Positions 59,401-64,000 of a stretch of 64,000 bases of DNA are shown here, in pieces; position 1 is the stretch's first letter, and every line of letters starts with the position of its first letter. The stretch comes from Margaritifera margaritifera (taxonomy: Eukaryota > Mollusca > Bivalvia > Unionida > Margaritiferidae): the NCBI GenBank assembly GCA_029931535.1, contig JAQPZY010001695.1:5273001-5337000 (forward strand), given 5' to 3'. The translations under genes were made by a program, and so were the position numbers. Under the pieces are notes generated by a model. It searched no databases and was not told the origin of the DNA. It saw only the letters and a list, made by a program, of their open reading frames with translations.

Positions 59401-60861
59401 CAGTGAGTGGAAATTACAGATACGTTATAGATACAAGTGCATTGAAACAATATGAAATGCTTTAAAATTCTTTTTTTAAAAGGGTGAAAATAAAACAGAC
59501 ATGTGTAAGAGCTAATATTTTTAACCAGATAATAGAAATAGTGTTGATTTATCAAATAGCTTTGTTGATCTCTAGGAATGAAACATAGTAGAAGAAAAAG
59601 GGTGGGTGGGTGGGGAGCTTCTTTATCATATGTGGCTAAGTTTTCATTGGGTCTTTAAATTGTGGTTCAGGGCAACAATGAAATCCATGAAAATTCATAC
59701 CCTACGAAAATTAGTGATACTACATTATGTGATCAGAGTGGTATGAATGCACAGTTCAGTATGCCCACCTGGCACTTTTGATTTGTACTGATGGAAATCT
59801 TGAGTTTCCTATAGCTCGTTACAGAATACAAAAACTTGTAGTGGCTGAATACAATAGTGGCAAACTAGAGACAAATGCAGATAGTAGCAATGAGTTTAAG
59901 CAATGTCCAACTAGAATAAAATCATTTCATGAATCTTCCAGTTAATATGTTTAATGAATATTGGAAAATACAAATTTACTTTTGAGACAGAAGTGTTTTG
60001 ATGTGAATTCAATTAAGAAACTTTATGATGATGTACCACCAGAGAAAATCTTGGACTTTTTGAGGGTATACAGTTTATATAACAGATTTTTATCCTGTGT
60101 TTTAAAGTATACAGTTTATACAACAGAATTTTATCCTGTGTTTTAAAGTATACAGTTTATACAACAGATTTTTATCCTGTGTTTTAAAGGATAGAGTTTC
60201 TATAACAGATTTGTATCCTGTGTTTTAAAGTATATATTTTATATAACAGATTTTTATCCTGTGTTTTAAAGTATACAGTTTATATAACAGATTTGTATCC
60301 TGTGTTTTTTAAGGATTTTATACTTTTACCTTTGTTTTTTTTTTTTTTTTTTTAGCACTTCATGTTTAAATTTTTTTTGGAAGGGTTTATCTCTTTAGCA
60401 GTTCTTTATATTTACATTTGTAGAACTTAACTTTTAATTACCACCATATAGCCAGTATTGTGTTAACATGCTGGTAAACCCTAATACTTACAAACATACA
60501 CACATACATGTTTTGTTTACAATTTTTAGTTAAGGTCCATGGCAAGGCAGTGTTATATCAGAAATTGTGTTAAAATAAAGTGCATTATAATGAAAGAGAG
60601 CCATACTCAACATGACAAAATTGAAAATCCGAAATATTGAAAATGAAAATTTTAAAAAACTTTTTTTATATTTTTATAGAATTTATTGATTTATCTGACT
60701 GTATTGTTTCAGTTTTCCAGTTCATGCAGGTGCCAGTGTATGAGTTAAAGAAATCGGATGATGCTGGGAATTCATGGGTTACATTGCTAAAAAATGTTGG
60801 AGAGTTTGGACACAGTGGAAAATTTCTGTATGCTTCCATTGTAAAAGATCCCTCTGATACA
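20075..60861 (+). CDS. SORT1-like: Sortilin-type VPS10-domain receptor, exons 1-8 (3' incomplete)
   Basis: Sortilins are type I membrane receptors that sort ligands between Golgi, endosomes and the surface. The eight exons, at 20075-20338, 24841-24903, 27101-27165, 36809-36908, 45386-45553, 51873-51943, 55895-55995 and 60713-60861, total 981 bases. They translate to 327 codons without a stop, with phases 0,0,2,0,0,2,1,0. Visible are a signal peptide, a propeptide ending in a dibasic KR, and then blades of the VPS10 propeller with Asp-box motifs STDFGKTF, TTNGGQNF, SKDNGLSW and SDDAGNSW. The order and spacing follow vertebrate sortilin more closely than SorLA or SorCS. The rest of the propeller, the 10CC domains, membrane segment and cytoplasmic tail lie right of the window. 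Introns reach 9.6 kb and are filled with repeats and transposons. Confidence 0.9.
20412..20475. repeat. (TA)n microsatellite in sortilin intron 1
   Basis: About 31 TA/AT dinucleotides just inside the intron. Confidence 0.97.
20530..20725 (+). repeat. Dispersed repeat, copy B
   Basis: Homologous to the minus strand of 1785-1950 (see that entry). It lies about 200 bases after the donor of sortilin exon 1, in the sense orientation. Confidence 0.7.
20785..21580 (+). mobile_element. Foldback-containing dispersed element, copy 1
   Basis: The left part (20785-21196) shares long blocks with 61410-61820 in the same orientation, for example GACATTTATGTTGGGGTGTG, TATCAAAAAGTTGGAATTC and AGTCACATGACTACCCAA. 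The right part is the long hairpin listed next. I recognise no coding domain; it looks like a non-autonomous foldback-type element. Confidence 0.65.
21197..21572. repeat. Long inverted repeat (about 170-bp arms, 35-base loop)
   Basis: The left arm 21197-21372 is the near reverse complement of 21408-21572. Perfectly paired stretches include AAAGGACACATAATTCTCAA with its partner in the right arm, CACATAATGTTTGT, AACAACAACCAGAAAC and CCTGGAGAAAGCC. The loop is about 35 bases. If transcribed in the sortilin pre-mRNA it would form a long double-stranded hairpin. Confidence 0.85.
21888..23407. mobile_element. TA-flanked DNA transposon with inverted ends, 1.52 kb, non-autonomous
   Basis: The left end CACCTCTCCCTCGATAACT and the right end (reverse complement CACCACTCCCTCGATAACT) are inverted and each is flanked by TA. 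TA duplication with such ends fits the Tc1/mariner-pogo group. Subterminal phrases about GGGGTC and CGAGTTA are also shared. The interior has no transposase I can recognise; the longest open frame (111 codons, minus, 22406-22071) matches nothing known to me. Confidence 0.75.
23700..23890. repeat. Short tandem repeat of AACCTATTTTTGAGGTTACC
   Basis: About six imperfect copies of AACCTATTTTTGAGGTTACC or AACCTATTTTTGTAGT with short spacers. The unit is itself partly self-complementary (GGTTACC with GGTAACC-like ends). Confidence 0.75.
23934..24157. mobile_element. Multi-hairpin MITE, copy 1
   Basis: Outer inverted repeats ATTACCATATATACTCACTT and GAGTCCAAC pair with GTTGGACTC and GTGAGTACATATGGTAAT. 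Inside are two separate hairpins (about 23970-24040 and 24055-24120), each with arms around CAAACAACATAGACCC or CAAACTACATAGACCC. The whole would fold as a three-way structure. No coding content. Confidence 0.8.
24190..24365. repeat. 57-bp tandem repeat, 3 copies
   Basis: The unit begins GAGTCACTCTCCAGTGTAGG and continues GTGGGTGGGTAAGA. Confidence 0.85.
24841..24903 (+). CDS. Sortilin-like exon 2
   Basis: 21 codons (YIFENNSDGSMALAWAGENDG). The acceptor is TTTGTTTCAG and the donor GTAAGT, phase 0 on both sides. This is the conserved first strand of the VPS10 domain (the 'GSVSLSWVGDSTG' region of vertebrate sortilin). It contains one N-glycosylation sequon (NNS). Confidence 0.9.
25060..25640. 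repeat. 34-bp minisatellite, about 16 copies
   Basis: The unit is approximately CTTAATAGGATGGATTACTG followed by TTTCTTGTCCTATT, in intron 2 of the sortilin gene. Copies differ by substitutions and small indels. Confidence 0.88.
26206..26469 (-). mobile_element. tRNA-headed SINE
   Basis: Read on the minus strand from 26469, a tRNA-like head begins GGCTGGGTGACCTGGTGGTT (A-box-like) and has a B-box GGGTTCAAGTCCC (26406-26418). The body has the phrase TGCCCTTGAGCAAGACACCT and then GTCATCCCAACAGTAAATGG. This core type is seen in widely distributed animal SINEs with a conserved central domain. The 3' end is not precisely defined. Confidence 0.72.
26470..27095. other. Sortilin intron 2, no feature
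   Basis: AT-rich intron sequence without recognisable elements, ending in the exon 3 acceptor. Confidence 0.5.
27101..27165 (+). CDS. Sortilin-like exon 3
   Basis: 21 codons plus two bases, beginning AFITVTTQATYAITATYNVY. The acceptor is TTCTTTTCAG and the donor GTTAGT. The last two bases (AG) combine with exon 4 to give Ser, the first residue of the first Asp box. It corresponds to the 'VILVLTTF...LYRS' strand pair of sortilin. Confidence 0.88.
27965..29470 (+). repeat. Tandem-repeat element of the TTTTTAGCTCATCTGGC family, copy A
   Basis: It starts TTTTTAGCTCATCTGGCC and ends with GGTGAGTGATCTCGGATC and then CTTGGGTCTCTTGTT. The interior is about ten diverged copies of a 110-150 bp unit, with phrases such as AACAGAATTTGACCAAATTT, AAGCATCCTGGCATGAAG, TTTGTACAAATGATGC and TAAAAATAGAAAAACCTTTA. 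The ends are weakly inverted (AGCTCATCTG against AGGTGAG). No protein is encoded. Confidence 0.72.
29826..30207. repeat. 60-bp minisatellite, six near-identical copies
   Basis: The unit is GAGATGAATTTAAATAGGCT followed by ACATTTAGGTAGGGATCAAG and TCACACTTGAGTCATATGCA. Copies differ by only one to three bases, so the array is young. A 114-codon open frame is a by-product of the 60-bp period. Confidence 0.95.
30830..34014. repeat. Seven dispersed copies of GTTACAGACACTAC within the 3.96-kb transposon
   Basis: Exact 14-base copies lie at 30830, 31185, 31534, 33453 and 34001 (plus orientation), and at 33108-33121 and 33836-33849 (minus orientation). Three lie 3' of the gene and four in its intron or 5' side. 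I did not notice further exact copies elsewhere in the window. They are candidate transposase-binding or regulatory sites. Confidence 0.9.
31572..33544 (-). pseudogene. Transposon-encoded protein, N- and C-terminal parts, premature stop, core missing
   Basis: Exon 1 (33544-33505) starts MGRRQKQTSGNNS, donor GTAAGT. Exon 2 begins at 32844 after TTTTAG and continues in frame. The first part is very rich in Lys/Arg/Glu (AWRKKQRENK, MKRYRQKKKEK, AWRMRIKLNES) and ends with a block LYRQLKKVKEVLPNTPKRKA. A TGA at 32708-32710 interrupts it. About 32255 the frame changes to one that reads GTRKLHAV, then LSCYCEQC. A lysine-rich linker follows, then a Tudor-like tail (YLAEVIDI, VRLKYMRKSSNMYVWPE) to a stop at 31572. 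From memory, proteins of this architecture in invertebrate genomes have a long catalytic region between the two halves, which is absent here. Function in the intact family is inferred to be transposition. Confidence 0.6.
34740..35440 (+). repeat. Tandem-repeat element of the same family, truncated copy B
   Basis: It has internal units such as AACAGAATTTGACCAAATTT and GATCCACCATCAA and the characteristic 3' end CAGGTGAGCAATCTCAAGCC followed by GGCCTCTTGT. The AGCTCATCTGGC start is missing. Confidence 0.65.
35441..36484. other. Sortilin intron 3, no gene
   Basis: Mostly unique AT-rich sequence. A patch at 36300-36480 with repeated GGGCTTAT phrases and end ATCTGATAAATACAGTA could be an unidentified MITE. 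Confidence 0.35.
36485..36700 (+). mobile_element. Candidate tRNA-headed SINE
   Basis: The head has GCCATGGTGACTCAATGG (A-box-like) and GGATTGACTCGTGCC (B-box-like, 36538). It is followed by TCATTGGGCATGACACTTTA, resembling the conserved central domain of several animal SINE groups. It lies about 110 bases before exon 4. Confidence 0.55.
36809..36908 (+). CDS. Sortilin-like exon 4: first Asp box
   Basis: One base plus 33 codons. It opens with the Asp box STDFGKTF (beta-hairpin turn of a propeller blade) followed by QNINSMF. The acceptor is TTTTCACAG and the donor GTAAAC, leaving phase 0. Confidence 0.9.
37067..37335 (+). repeat. Left terminal repeat of the DIRS-like element, tandemly doubled
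   Basis: Two 115-bp copies in tandem (from 37067 and 37182), each CACGTCCAA.ATACAGATTATAC then CCTTCCTCCTGATAGTATGG, then AACCTGGACCCAGTCTGACACC. The second copy pairs with the right end over about 150 bases. Confidence 0.85.
38220..41480 (+). pseudogene. Remains of DIRS-like coding region (gag, RT/RNase H, tyrosine recombinase)
   Basis: The order in plus frames is as follows. A gag-like basic stretch at 39019-39300 comes first. An RNase H piece reading QGPWSWEEASLNINNLEL lies near 39850-39900, matching the DIRS 'WS..E..LHINxLEL' block. A piece at 40105-40290 reads PLVDLFETRQEISPPFTSPQ, matching the 'P.VDLFATR.N..LP.FVSP' block, and a following piece near 40345 resembles the 'ILVAP.WP.QPW' block. 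Recombinase pieces near 40890-40980 (LLLILASRRKRSELLTFSA) and near 41355-41385 (TFSSFYL, holding the expected catalytic Tyr) complete the set. Many stops and frame changes show that it is dead. The gag side also contains a degenerate 28-bp tandem patch (38720-38870). Confidence 0.72.
41694..41842 (-). repeat. Right inverted terminal repeat of the DIRS-like element
   Basis: Its reverse complement shares CCTTCCTCCTATTAGTATGG, GGTTCTAGAACTGAG, ATCACAGC.CACATCCTGTTT and TTGGACCCAGAG-like blocks with the left end. It is a single copy, unlike the left end. Confidence 0.85.
41843..42855. other. Sortilin intron 4, no gene recognised
   Basis: A minus-strand open frame (42786-42577, 69 codons, SIQWPEKVGSRHQLQ) is the only notable coding-like patch and matches nothing I recognise. 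Confidence 0.35.
42856..44526 (+). repeat. Tandem-repeat element of the TTTTTAGCTCATCTGGC family, copy C
   Basis: A complete-looking copy: start ATTTTTAGCTCATCTGGCTG, end CTCATTCCCACTTGGGCCTC TTGTTT. The interior has about eleven diverged units with ATCCTGGCATGAAGACCTTT, CAGATTTGTACAAATGATGC and CATCAAATATGGCCAC. Confidence 0.78.
44527..45380. other. Sortilin intron 4, no feature
   Basis: AT-rich intron sequence up to the exon 5 acceptor. No element recognised. Confidence 0.4.
45386..45553 (+). CDS. Sortilin-like exon 5: second Asp-box blade
   Basis: 56 codons starting LYLLGEGDKGTVLYITTNGG. The Asp-box variant TTNGGQNF (Asn in place of Asp) is followed by a blade ending ENYMLVMSLTK. There is one sequon (NFT). 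The acceptor is TTGTTTTACAG and the donor GTTAGC, phase 0. This is the longest internal exon seen here. Confidence 0.9.
45806..47100 (+). repeat. Tandem-repeat element with TTTTTAGCTCACCTGGC start, copy D (different unit)
   Basis: It has the same 5' end as the other family members. The internal unit (about 125-135 bp, about nine copies) differs: CTGATCCAATTTTGATCAAA, CTTGG.AAATAGGCTTATGT, CATCAAGRTCT, TTAATGAGGTGATCTTGCAT, CTGATTGGCTGAGCTTGT. The expected GGCCTCTTGT end was not found. Confidence 0.72.
47101..49755. other. Sortilin intron 5, mostly unique
   Basis: It holds a poly-C tract near 47727, two diverged copies of a roughly 165-bp unit at about 47790-48050 (ATGATACCCA, ATAATCACCC, GGAGTTCAG), and three copies of a roughly 70-bp unit at 48330-48490 (CACTTTGATAGC, ATATCATTTATC). 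An ATCT-rich patch is near 48660. No coding region was recognised. Confidence 0.45.
49760..49960 (+). repeat. Fragment of copy C-type tandem element
   Basis: It closely matches 43070-43240: TTACTAAAACATAGAAAAAA, AGGAAGACCTTTCAAGTTTA, CAGATATGACTGCCATTA and ACCCATCCATTATCCATCAA. Confidence 0.8.
49980..51690 (+). repeat. Degenerate tandem array, unit about 150-170 bp
   Basis: Units share ACTTTGTGGATGGCTTGCAC, TTAGGGTAAG.AAGAACCC, TTTTGGGGTCAATAGGTCAA, AGGTCAAGGTCACTG, and GAAAAATGGTTTTTGCA then ATAACTTTAGTTCTA. About seven copies are split by an insertion at 50264-50908. This style is common in molluscan introns. Confidence 0.75.
50264..50908 (+). mobile_element. Candidate solo LTR or retroposon interrupting the array
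   Basis: One repeat unit is split between GGATGGCTTGC and ACTTTGGGTAAG. The intervening 645 bases start TGTTACGATGATAGG and end ATACTATTACA, so they have the TG...CA ends of an LTR. A TATA-like CTATTTATACACA lies near 50727. I see no convincing target duplication and no internal retroelement coding region. Confidence 0.42.
51873..51943 (+). CDS. Sortilin-like exon 6: third Asp box
   Basis: 23 codons plus two bases: DLYISKDNGLSWTKIL and onward, with the Asp box SKDNGLSW. The acceptor is TTTGCACTTAG and the donor GTGAGT. The split codon TG|G encodes Trp, matching the conserved 'KW' before the next blade in sortilin. Confidence 0.9.
52441..53140. repeat. 57-bp minisatellite, about 12 copies
   Basis: The unit is ACCTTATATTGTTCAACATG followed by TAGCAGATATCAGTATGGTG and GGTTTGCTGGGTCATAA. 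57 is a multiple of three, so both strands stay open for long stretches (220 codons on minus), with no other gene evidence. Confidence 0.94.
53590..54340 (-). pseudogene. Decayed hAT-type transposase fragments
   Basis: On the minus strand, the upstream piece (about 54300-54200) reads SWLTEFDFVKHSGKGEYF, resembling the N-terminal zinc-finger lead of hAT/ZMYM-like transposases ('SWE.EFPW...KGDSYAFC'). Further 3' (53718-53640), SDNASIMVGRNNSVLTRI continues to CSENP, a typical hAT core block ('DNASVMVGKNNS...RL'). Stops and frame changes lie between. No ends or target duplications were located. Confidence 0.6.
54341..55404. other. Sortilin intron 6, no feature
   Basis: AT-rich intron sequence with no element or coding pattern recognised. 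Confidence 0.4.
55413..55546. mobile_element. hAT MITE, 134 bp, with 8-bp target duplication
   Basis: The ends CAGGGGTGTCAAAC and GTCTGACACCCCTG are inverted. The flanks CTTTAGAG (55405-55412) and CTTTAGAA (55547-55554) match at seven of eight positions. The interior has GCCCATGGGCTGGATGCGGC and a TTATTA-rich patch. These ends are those of a widespread animal hAT group. Confidence 0.88.
55895..55995 (+). CDS. Sortilin-like exon 7
   Basis: One base, 33 codons and one base: (W)GISENTTANYKDSPQTI, then YAAVGDSALQDPVFSH. It corresponds to the '[20 protein letters not shown]' segment of sortilin; the match is looser than in the neighbouring exons. The acceptor is TTTTCTTCCAG and the donor GTAAGA. 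It contains one sequon (NTT). Confidence 0.82.
56740..57940. repeat. 39-bp minisatellite, about 30 copies
   Basis: The unit is AATCTCTATGCAGATACAGT followed by CTGGGTAGGCTGGGACTAA. Variants of 35-37 bp lack CTCT. Sub-blocks (GGCTGGGACTC, AGACTGAGACT) are reused, showing local block duplications. In intron 7 of the sortilin gene. Confidence 0.93.
57990..58175. mobile_element. Multi-hairpin MITE, copy 2 (rearranged)
   Basis: It shares the right terminus GACTTATAAGCAAGTATATA TGGTA and the inner blocks GACCCAGATCTGCTGGAACC, GTGATGGCAGATTT and GGGTCTGTGCAGTTT with the element at 23934-24157. The left outer arm is degraded (GATACCGCTTGCCA) and one inner block is tandemly duplicated. Confidence 0.65.
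58180..60060. other. Sortilin intron 7, no gene recognised
   Basis: AT-rich, mostly unique sequence; no element recognised. Confidence 0.4.
60064..60308. repeat. 41-bp minisatellite, six copies
   Basis: The unit is TACAGTTTATATAACAGATT followed by TTTATCCTGTGTTTTAAAGTA. It ends about 400 bases before exon 8 and is followed by a T20 tract near 60336. Confidence 0.92.
60713..60861 (+). CDS. Sortilin-like exon 8: fourth Asp box
   Basis: Two bases plus 49 codons, including VPVYELKKSDDAGNSWVTLL (Asp box SDDAGNSW) and GEFGHSGKFLYASIVKDPSD, which aligns with 'YSFGLGGRFLFASVMADKD' of sortilin. Three AG acceptors lie within 18 bases. Only the first (AG at 60711-60712) keeps the frame; the other two lead directly to TGA. 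The donor is GTAAGT, phase 0. The next exon is not in the window. Confidence 0.88.
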
Positions 60862-61409
60862 GTAAGTATCAATTTTACTTTAAAATTTTGTTCTTTTAAT
60901 GTTTTATGTAACTTACTATATTTACTCTTTGTTTTTGGAGAGCAAAAAATTATTATAAGTAATATTTTGCCATCCCAAAACATAAAAAAAAATTCATTAT
61001 GTGTTAAAATACAGAAAAGAATGAAAAAGCTCACCCCAAGCAATGAATACCACATTTATAATATCGGGCTACCCGTTTAGTCAAACAGAAAATTAATCAT
61101 GCTTTAGATAGCAAAAATGAATGAAAATGGACATTACCTACCAATTTTCATCTTATTATTTAGATCCATAAGAAATTATATTAAAACATATTAGGGCTAT
61201 TCCAGAAATGATGGTATGGGAGGATCAGACGGCAGTACAATTCAAATATTATACCTGGTGGGGTTTTTTTAATTTATAAAAATATACATGATGGGGTCAA
61301 AAATTATTTTTAATTTATGCCTAGTAGTGATTTTTGACATATGATGCAATTGATATAGAACAGAAACCTGCATAAAAGAGCAACATTATGAGAAAAAAAA
61401 GTTGTGTGT

Positions 61410-62060
61410 TCAACCTAGTCCTAGTTTCATCTGACCCTTCCCATCCCATTTTAGATATTTGGACATTTATGTTGGGGTGTGGGGTCAAAACACAGTGGCT
61501 ATCAAAAAGTTGGAATTCACCTACACCACGTGGTGTCGGCATAGGGTAGCCACATATTAGTGGGCCTAGCAAACTTAAACGACCTTACATCGAACCATAC
61601 CTGCATCAGATCAATAGGGGGAGGATTTATTTTCACAGAAATTGCAAGTGTAGCATTCAGTTTGTGTTTAATCCGACAACAGATGAGATGAAACTACAGC
61701 TTTGATGAAATTAGACCTGGTTCTTGCCATTTGCACTGCTAGTCACATGACTACCCAACTCTTTCAACCTGTCCATGACTTGAGAGGTTCAAGAGTCATG
61801 TGATACCAACAAAAATCCCCTTTCCAATGTTGTTGTACAAAAAAAATTTGAAAATATGAAATGAAAGGGACATAATGTTTGTAAAAAAAACCAAAAGGAC
61901 ATGTAATTCTCAACATACTTATTCCGAGAACAATGGCCAAAAACCAGTCGCTAGCACAGCAACCTGGAAAAAGCCAGATTCAGCAACCAGAGAGCACATG
62001 TCAACATAGCAGTCATGAGATACCAACAAAAATATTGTTGACACATGCTCTCTGCTTGAT
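61410..62060 (+). mobile_element. Foldback-containing dispersed element, copy 2 (right arm missing)
   Basis: Same-orientation homologue of 20785-21410. Shared blocks include TTTATGTTGGGGTGTGGGGTC, AGTCACATGACTACCCAA and AGCAACCTGGAAAAAGCCAG. It stops after the loop region (GACACATGCTCTCTGCTTGA), so the complementary right arm is absent. Confidence 0.7.
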
Positions 62061-62129
62061 GAGTACATATAATGGCTCTTGGCAGACATTTTTTTCTAAA
62101 AATTAGTGTGGTGGCCAGATATTTGTGAA

Positions 62130-63345
62130 ATTTAAGTTGTATATAGTTCATTATTAAATGTACTGGAAAAAATTAAGTTGTATAATTCATTATTAAATGT
62201 ACTTTAAAATATCATTAAGTTGTATATAGTTCATTATTAAATGTACATGAAAATATTAAGTTGTATATAATTCATTATTAAATGTACTGGAAAATATTAA
62301 GTTGTATATAGTTCATTATTAAATGTACTGGAAAATATTAAGTTGTATATAATTCATTATTAAATGTACTAAAAAATTTCATTAAGTTGTATATTGTTCA
62401 TTATTAAATGTACTGGAAAATATCATTAAGTTGTATAGTTCATCATTAAATGTACTGGAAAATATTAAGTTGTATATAATTCATTCTTAAATGTACTGAA
62501 AAATTTCATTAAGTTGTATATAGTTCATTATTAAATGTACTGGAAAAAATTAAGTTGTATAATTCATTATTAAATGTACTTTAAAATATCATTAAGTTGT
62601 ATATAGTTCATTATTAAATGTACATGAAAATATTAAGTTGTATATAATTCATTATTAAATGTACTGGAAAATATTAAGTTGTATATAGTTCATTATTAAA
62701 TGTACTGGAAAATATTAAGTTGTATATAATTCATTATTAAATGTACTAAAAAATTTCATTAAGTTGTATATTGTTCATTATTAAATGTACTGGAAAATAT
62801 CATTAAGTTGTATAGTTCATCATTAAATGTACTGGAAAATATTAAGTTGTATATAATTCATTCTTAAATGTACTGAAAAATTTCATTAAGTTGTATATAG
62901 TTCATTATTAAATGTACTGGAAAATATCATTAAGTTATATATAATTCATTATTAAATGTACTTTAAAATATCATTAAGTTGTATATAGTTCATTATTAAA
63001 TGTACTGGAAAATATTAAGTTGTATATAACTCATTATTAAATGTACTGGAAAAAATTAAGTTGTATAATTCATTATTAAATGTACTTTAAAATGTCATTA
63101 AGTTGTATATAGTTCATTATTAAATGTACTGGAAAATATTAAGTTGTATATAGTGCATTATTAATTGTACTTCAAAATATCATTAAGTTGTATATAATTC
63201 ATTATTAAATGTACTGGAAAATATTAAGTTGTATATAGTGCATTATTAAATGTACTGGAAATATCATTAAGTTGTATATAATTTATTATTAAATGTACTG
63301 GAAAATATTAAGCTGTATATAGTTCATTATTAAATGTACTGGAAA
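62130..63345. repeat. About 40-bp minisatellite with a 377-bp higher-order repeat
   Basis: The monomer is ATTAAGTTGTATATAGTTCA followed by TTATTAAATGTACTGGAAAATATC (37-44 bp variants), about 30 copies. A block of about nine monomers from 62160 recurs with the same series of variants from 62537, giving a 377-bp second-order period. In intron 8 of the sortilin gene. Confidence 0.92.
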
Positions 63346-64000
63346 ACATAATTTTTGGTTTATAATTGCTGTTGCTTCAGTTTTTATGTTGTATTTCCAT
63401 GCTTCACTAGTTTTCTCTCAAACTCTTTAGAAATCTATGCTGTAGAGTTTTTGCTCAATAGCAGTACTTTATGCCACTCTACTGTTTTTAAAAACTAATT
63501 ATTAATTAACAACAAGCAGACTTCTTACTGAAAAAATGAATGCATGACACTTAATTAACAGGCATTTCTGCATGGTCCAGCCCAGTGGTAAAGTTTTATT
63601 TGATCAACTCCTGAAATAAGTGTGAAGGATGATAATATAAGCGCTTTGTTTTCACAAGGATCTTCTTAATTAGGGTATAGGTTGCACATATTTTGTTTTT
63701 AAGGTTTTATATATGCTGCCACATTGCCACACAATATAGCTAAAAACCACATGGTGTGATGAACTGATGTAATGTCTGAAGTATAGACCCTGGGACAGTT
63801 GTTCAGTTATAAGGTTTTGATAAGTTCAGGAGATAACCGTTCACAGCTCTTTTGTATTGTGCTTTGTGGCTATAGAGTGTTTAAATATTTGGGAAAATAT
63901 AATGACCAAACAATTCCATGGGATAATTTTATGGGCAACTTATATCCAGTGTCCAACATGTCAAGTTAATTTCTTGGTAGCCAAAAGGACCAGTAGATTG
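63346..64000. other. Sortilin intron 8, no feature
   Basis: AT-rich intron sequence to the window edge. The next expected VPS10 exon was looked for and not seen. Confidence 0.45.

Overview
The window is AT-rich metazoan nuclear DNA: long introns, GT-AG spliced exons, many minisatellites and many decayed mobile elements. Repeat families that begin with TTTTTAGCTCATCTGGC and end in GGCCTCTTGT, with internal tandem units of the kind 'aggtcaaggtcactgtgac', point to a mollusc. That assignment is an inference from repeat style, not a proof.

The dominant gene is a sortilin-type VPS10-domain receptor on the plus strand. Eight coding exons lie between 20075 and 60861. They join to 327 codons without a stop, with every splice phase matching, and run from the signal peptide into the ten-bladed VPS10 propeller. 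The 3' part lies beyond the right edge. At the left, one coding exon of a Rab43/Rab19-like small GTPase (2064-2261, minus strand) is visible; its other exons lie beyond the left edge. Between these two genes, on the minus strand, is a three-exon SGNH-hydrolase-like gene (18169-19463) that looks broken, followed by a second related fragment (17431-18115).

Region by region: 1-4 kb Rab exon and unique DNA; 4.05-5.86 kb a decayed protein-primed DNA polymerase B of Polinton/Maverick type with a nested insertion; 7-10.5 kb minisatellites; 10.9-12.6 kb a dead APE-type LINE; 13.1-14.4 kb a 36-bp minisatellite; 15.8-20.0 kb the SGNH region between two inverted GC-rich repeats; 20.1 kb onward sortilin. 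Its introns hold a foldback element (20.8-21.6), a TA-flanked DNA transposon (21.9-23.4), a multi-hairpin MITE (23.9-24.2), a tRNA-headed SINE (26.2-26.5), a tandem-repeat element (28.0-29.5), and a 3.96-kb DNA transposon with inverted ends and a 14-bp motif repeated seven times (30.6-34.6). Further right come a DIRS-like tyrosine-recombinase retrotransposon (37.1-41.8), more tandem-repeat elements (42.9-51.7), a hAT transposase relic and a hAT MITE (53.6-55.5), and large minisatellites up to 63.3 kb.

The least familiar element is at 30643-34605. It appears to encode the two ends of a transposon protein without the middle, carries a premature stop, and has a dispersed GTTACAGACACTAC motif in both orientations. 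No RNA genes or CRISPR arrays were seen.
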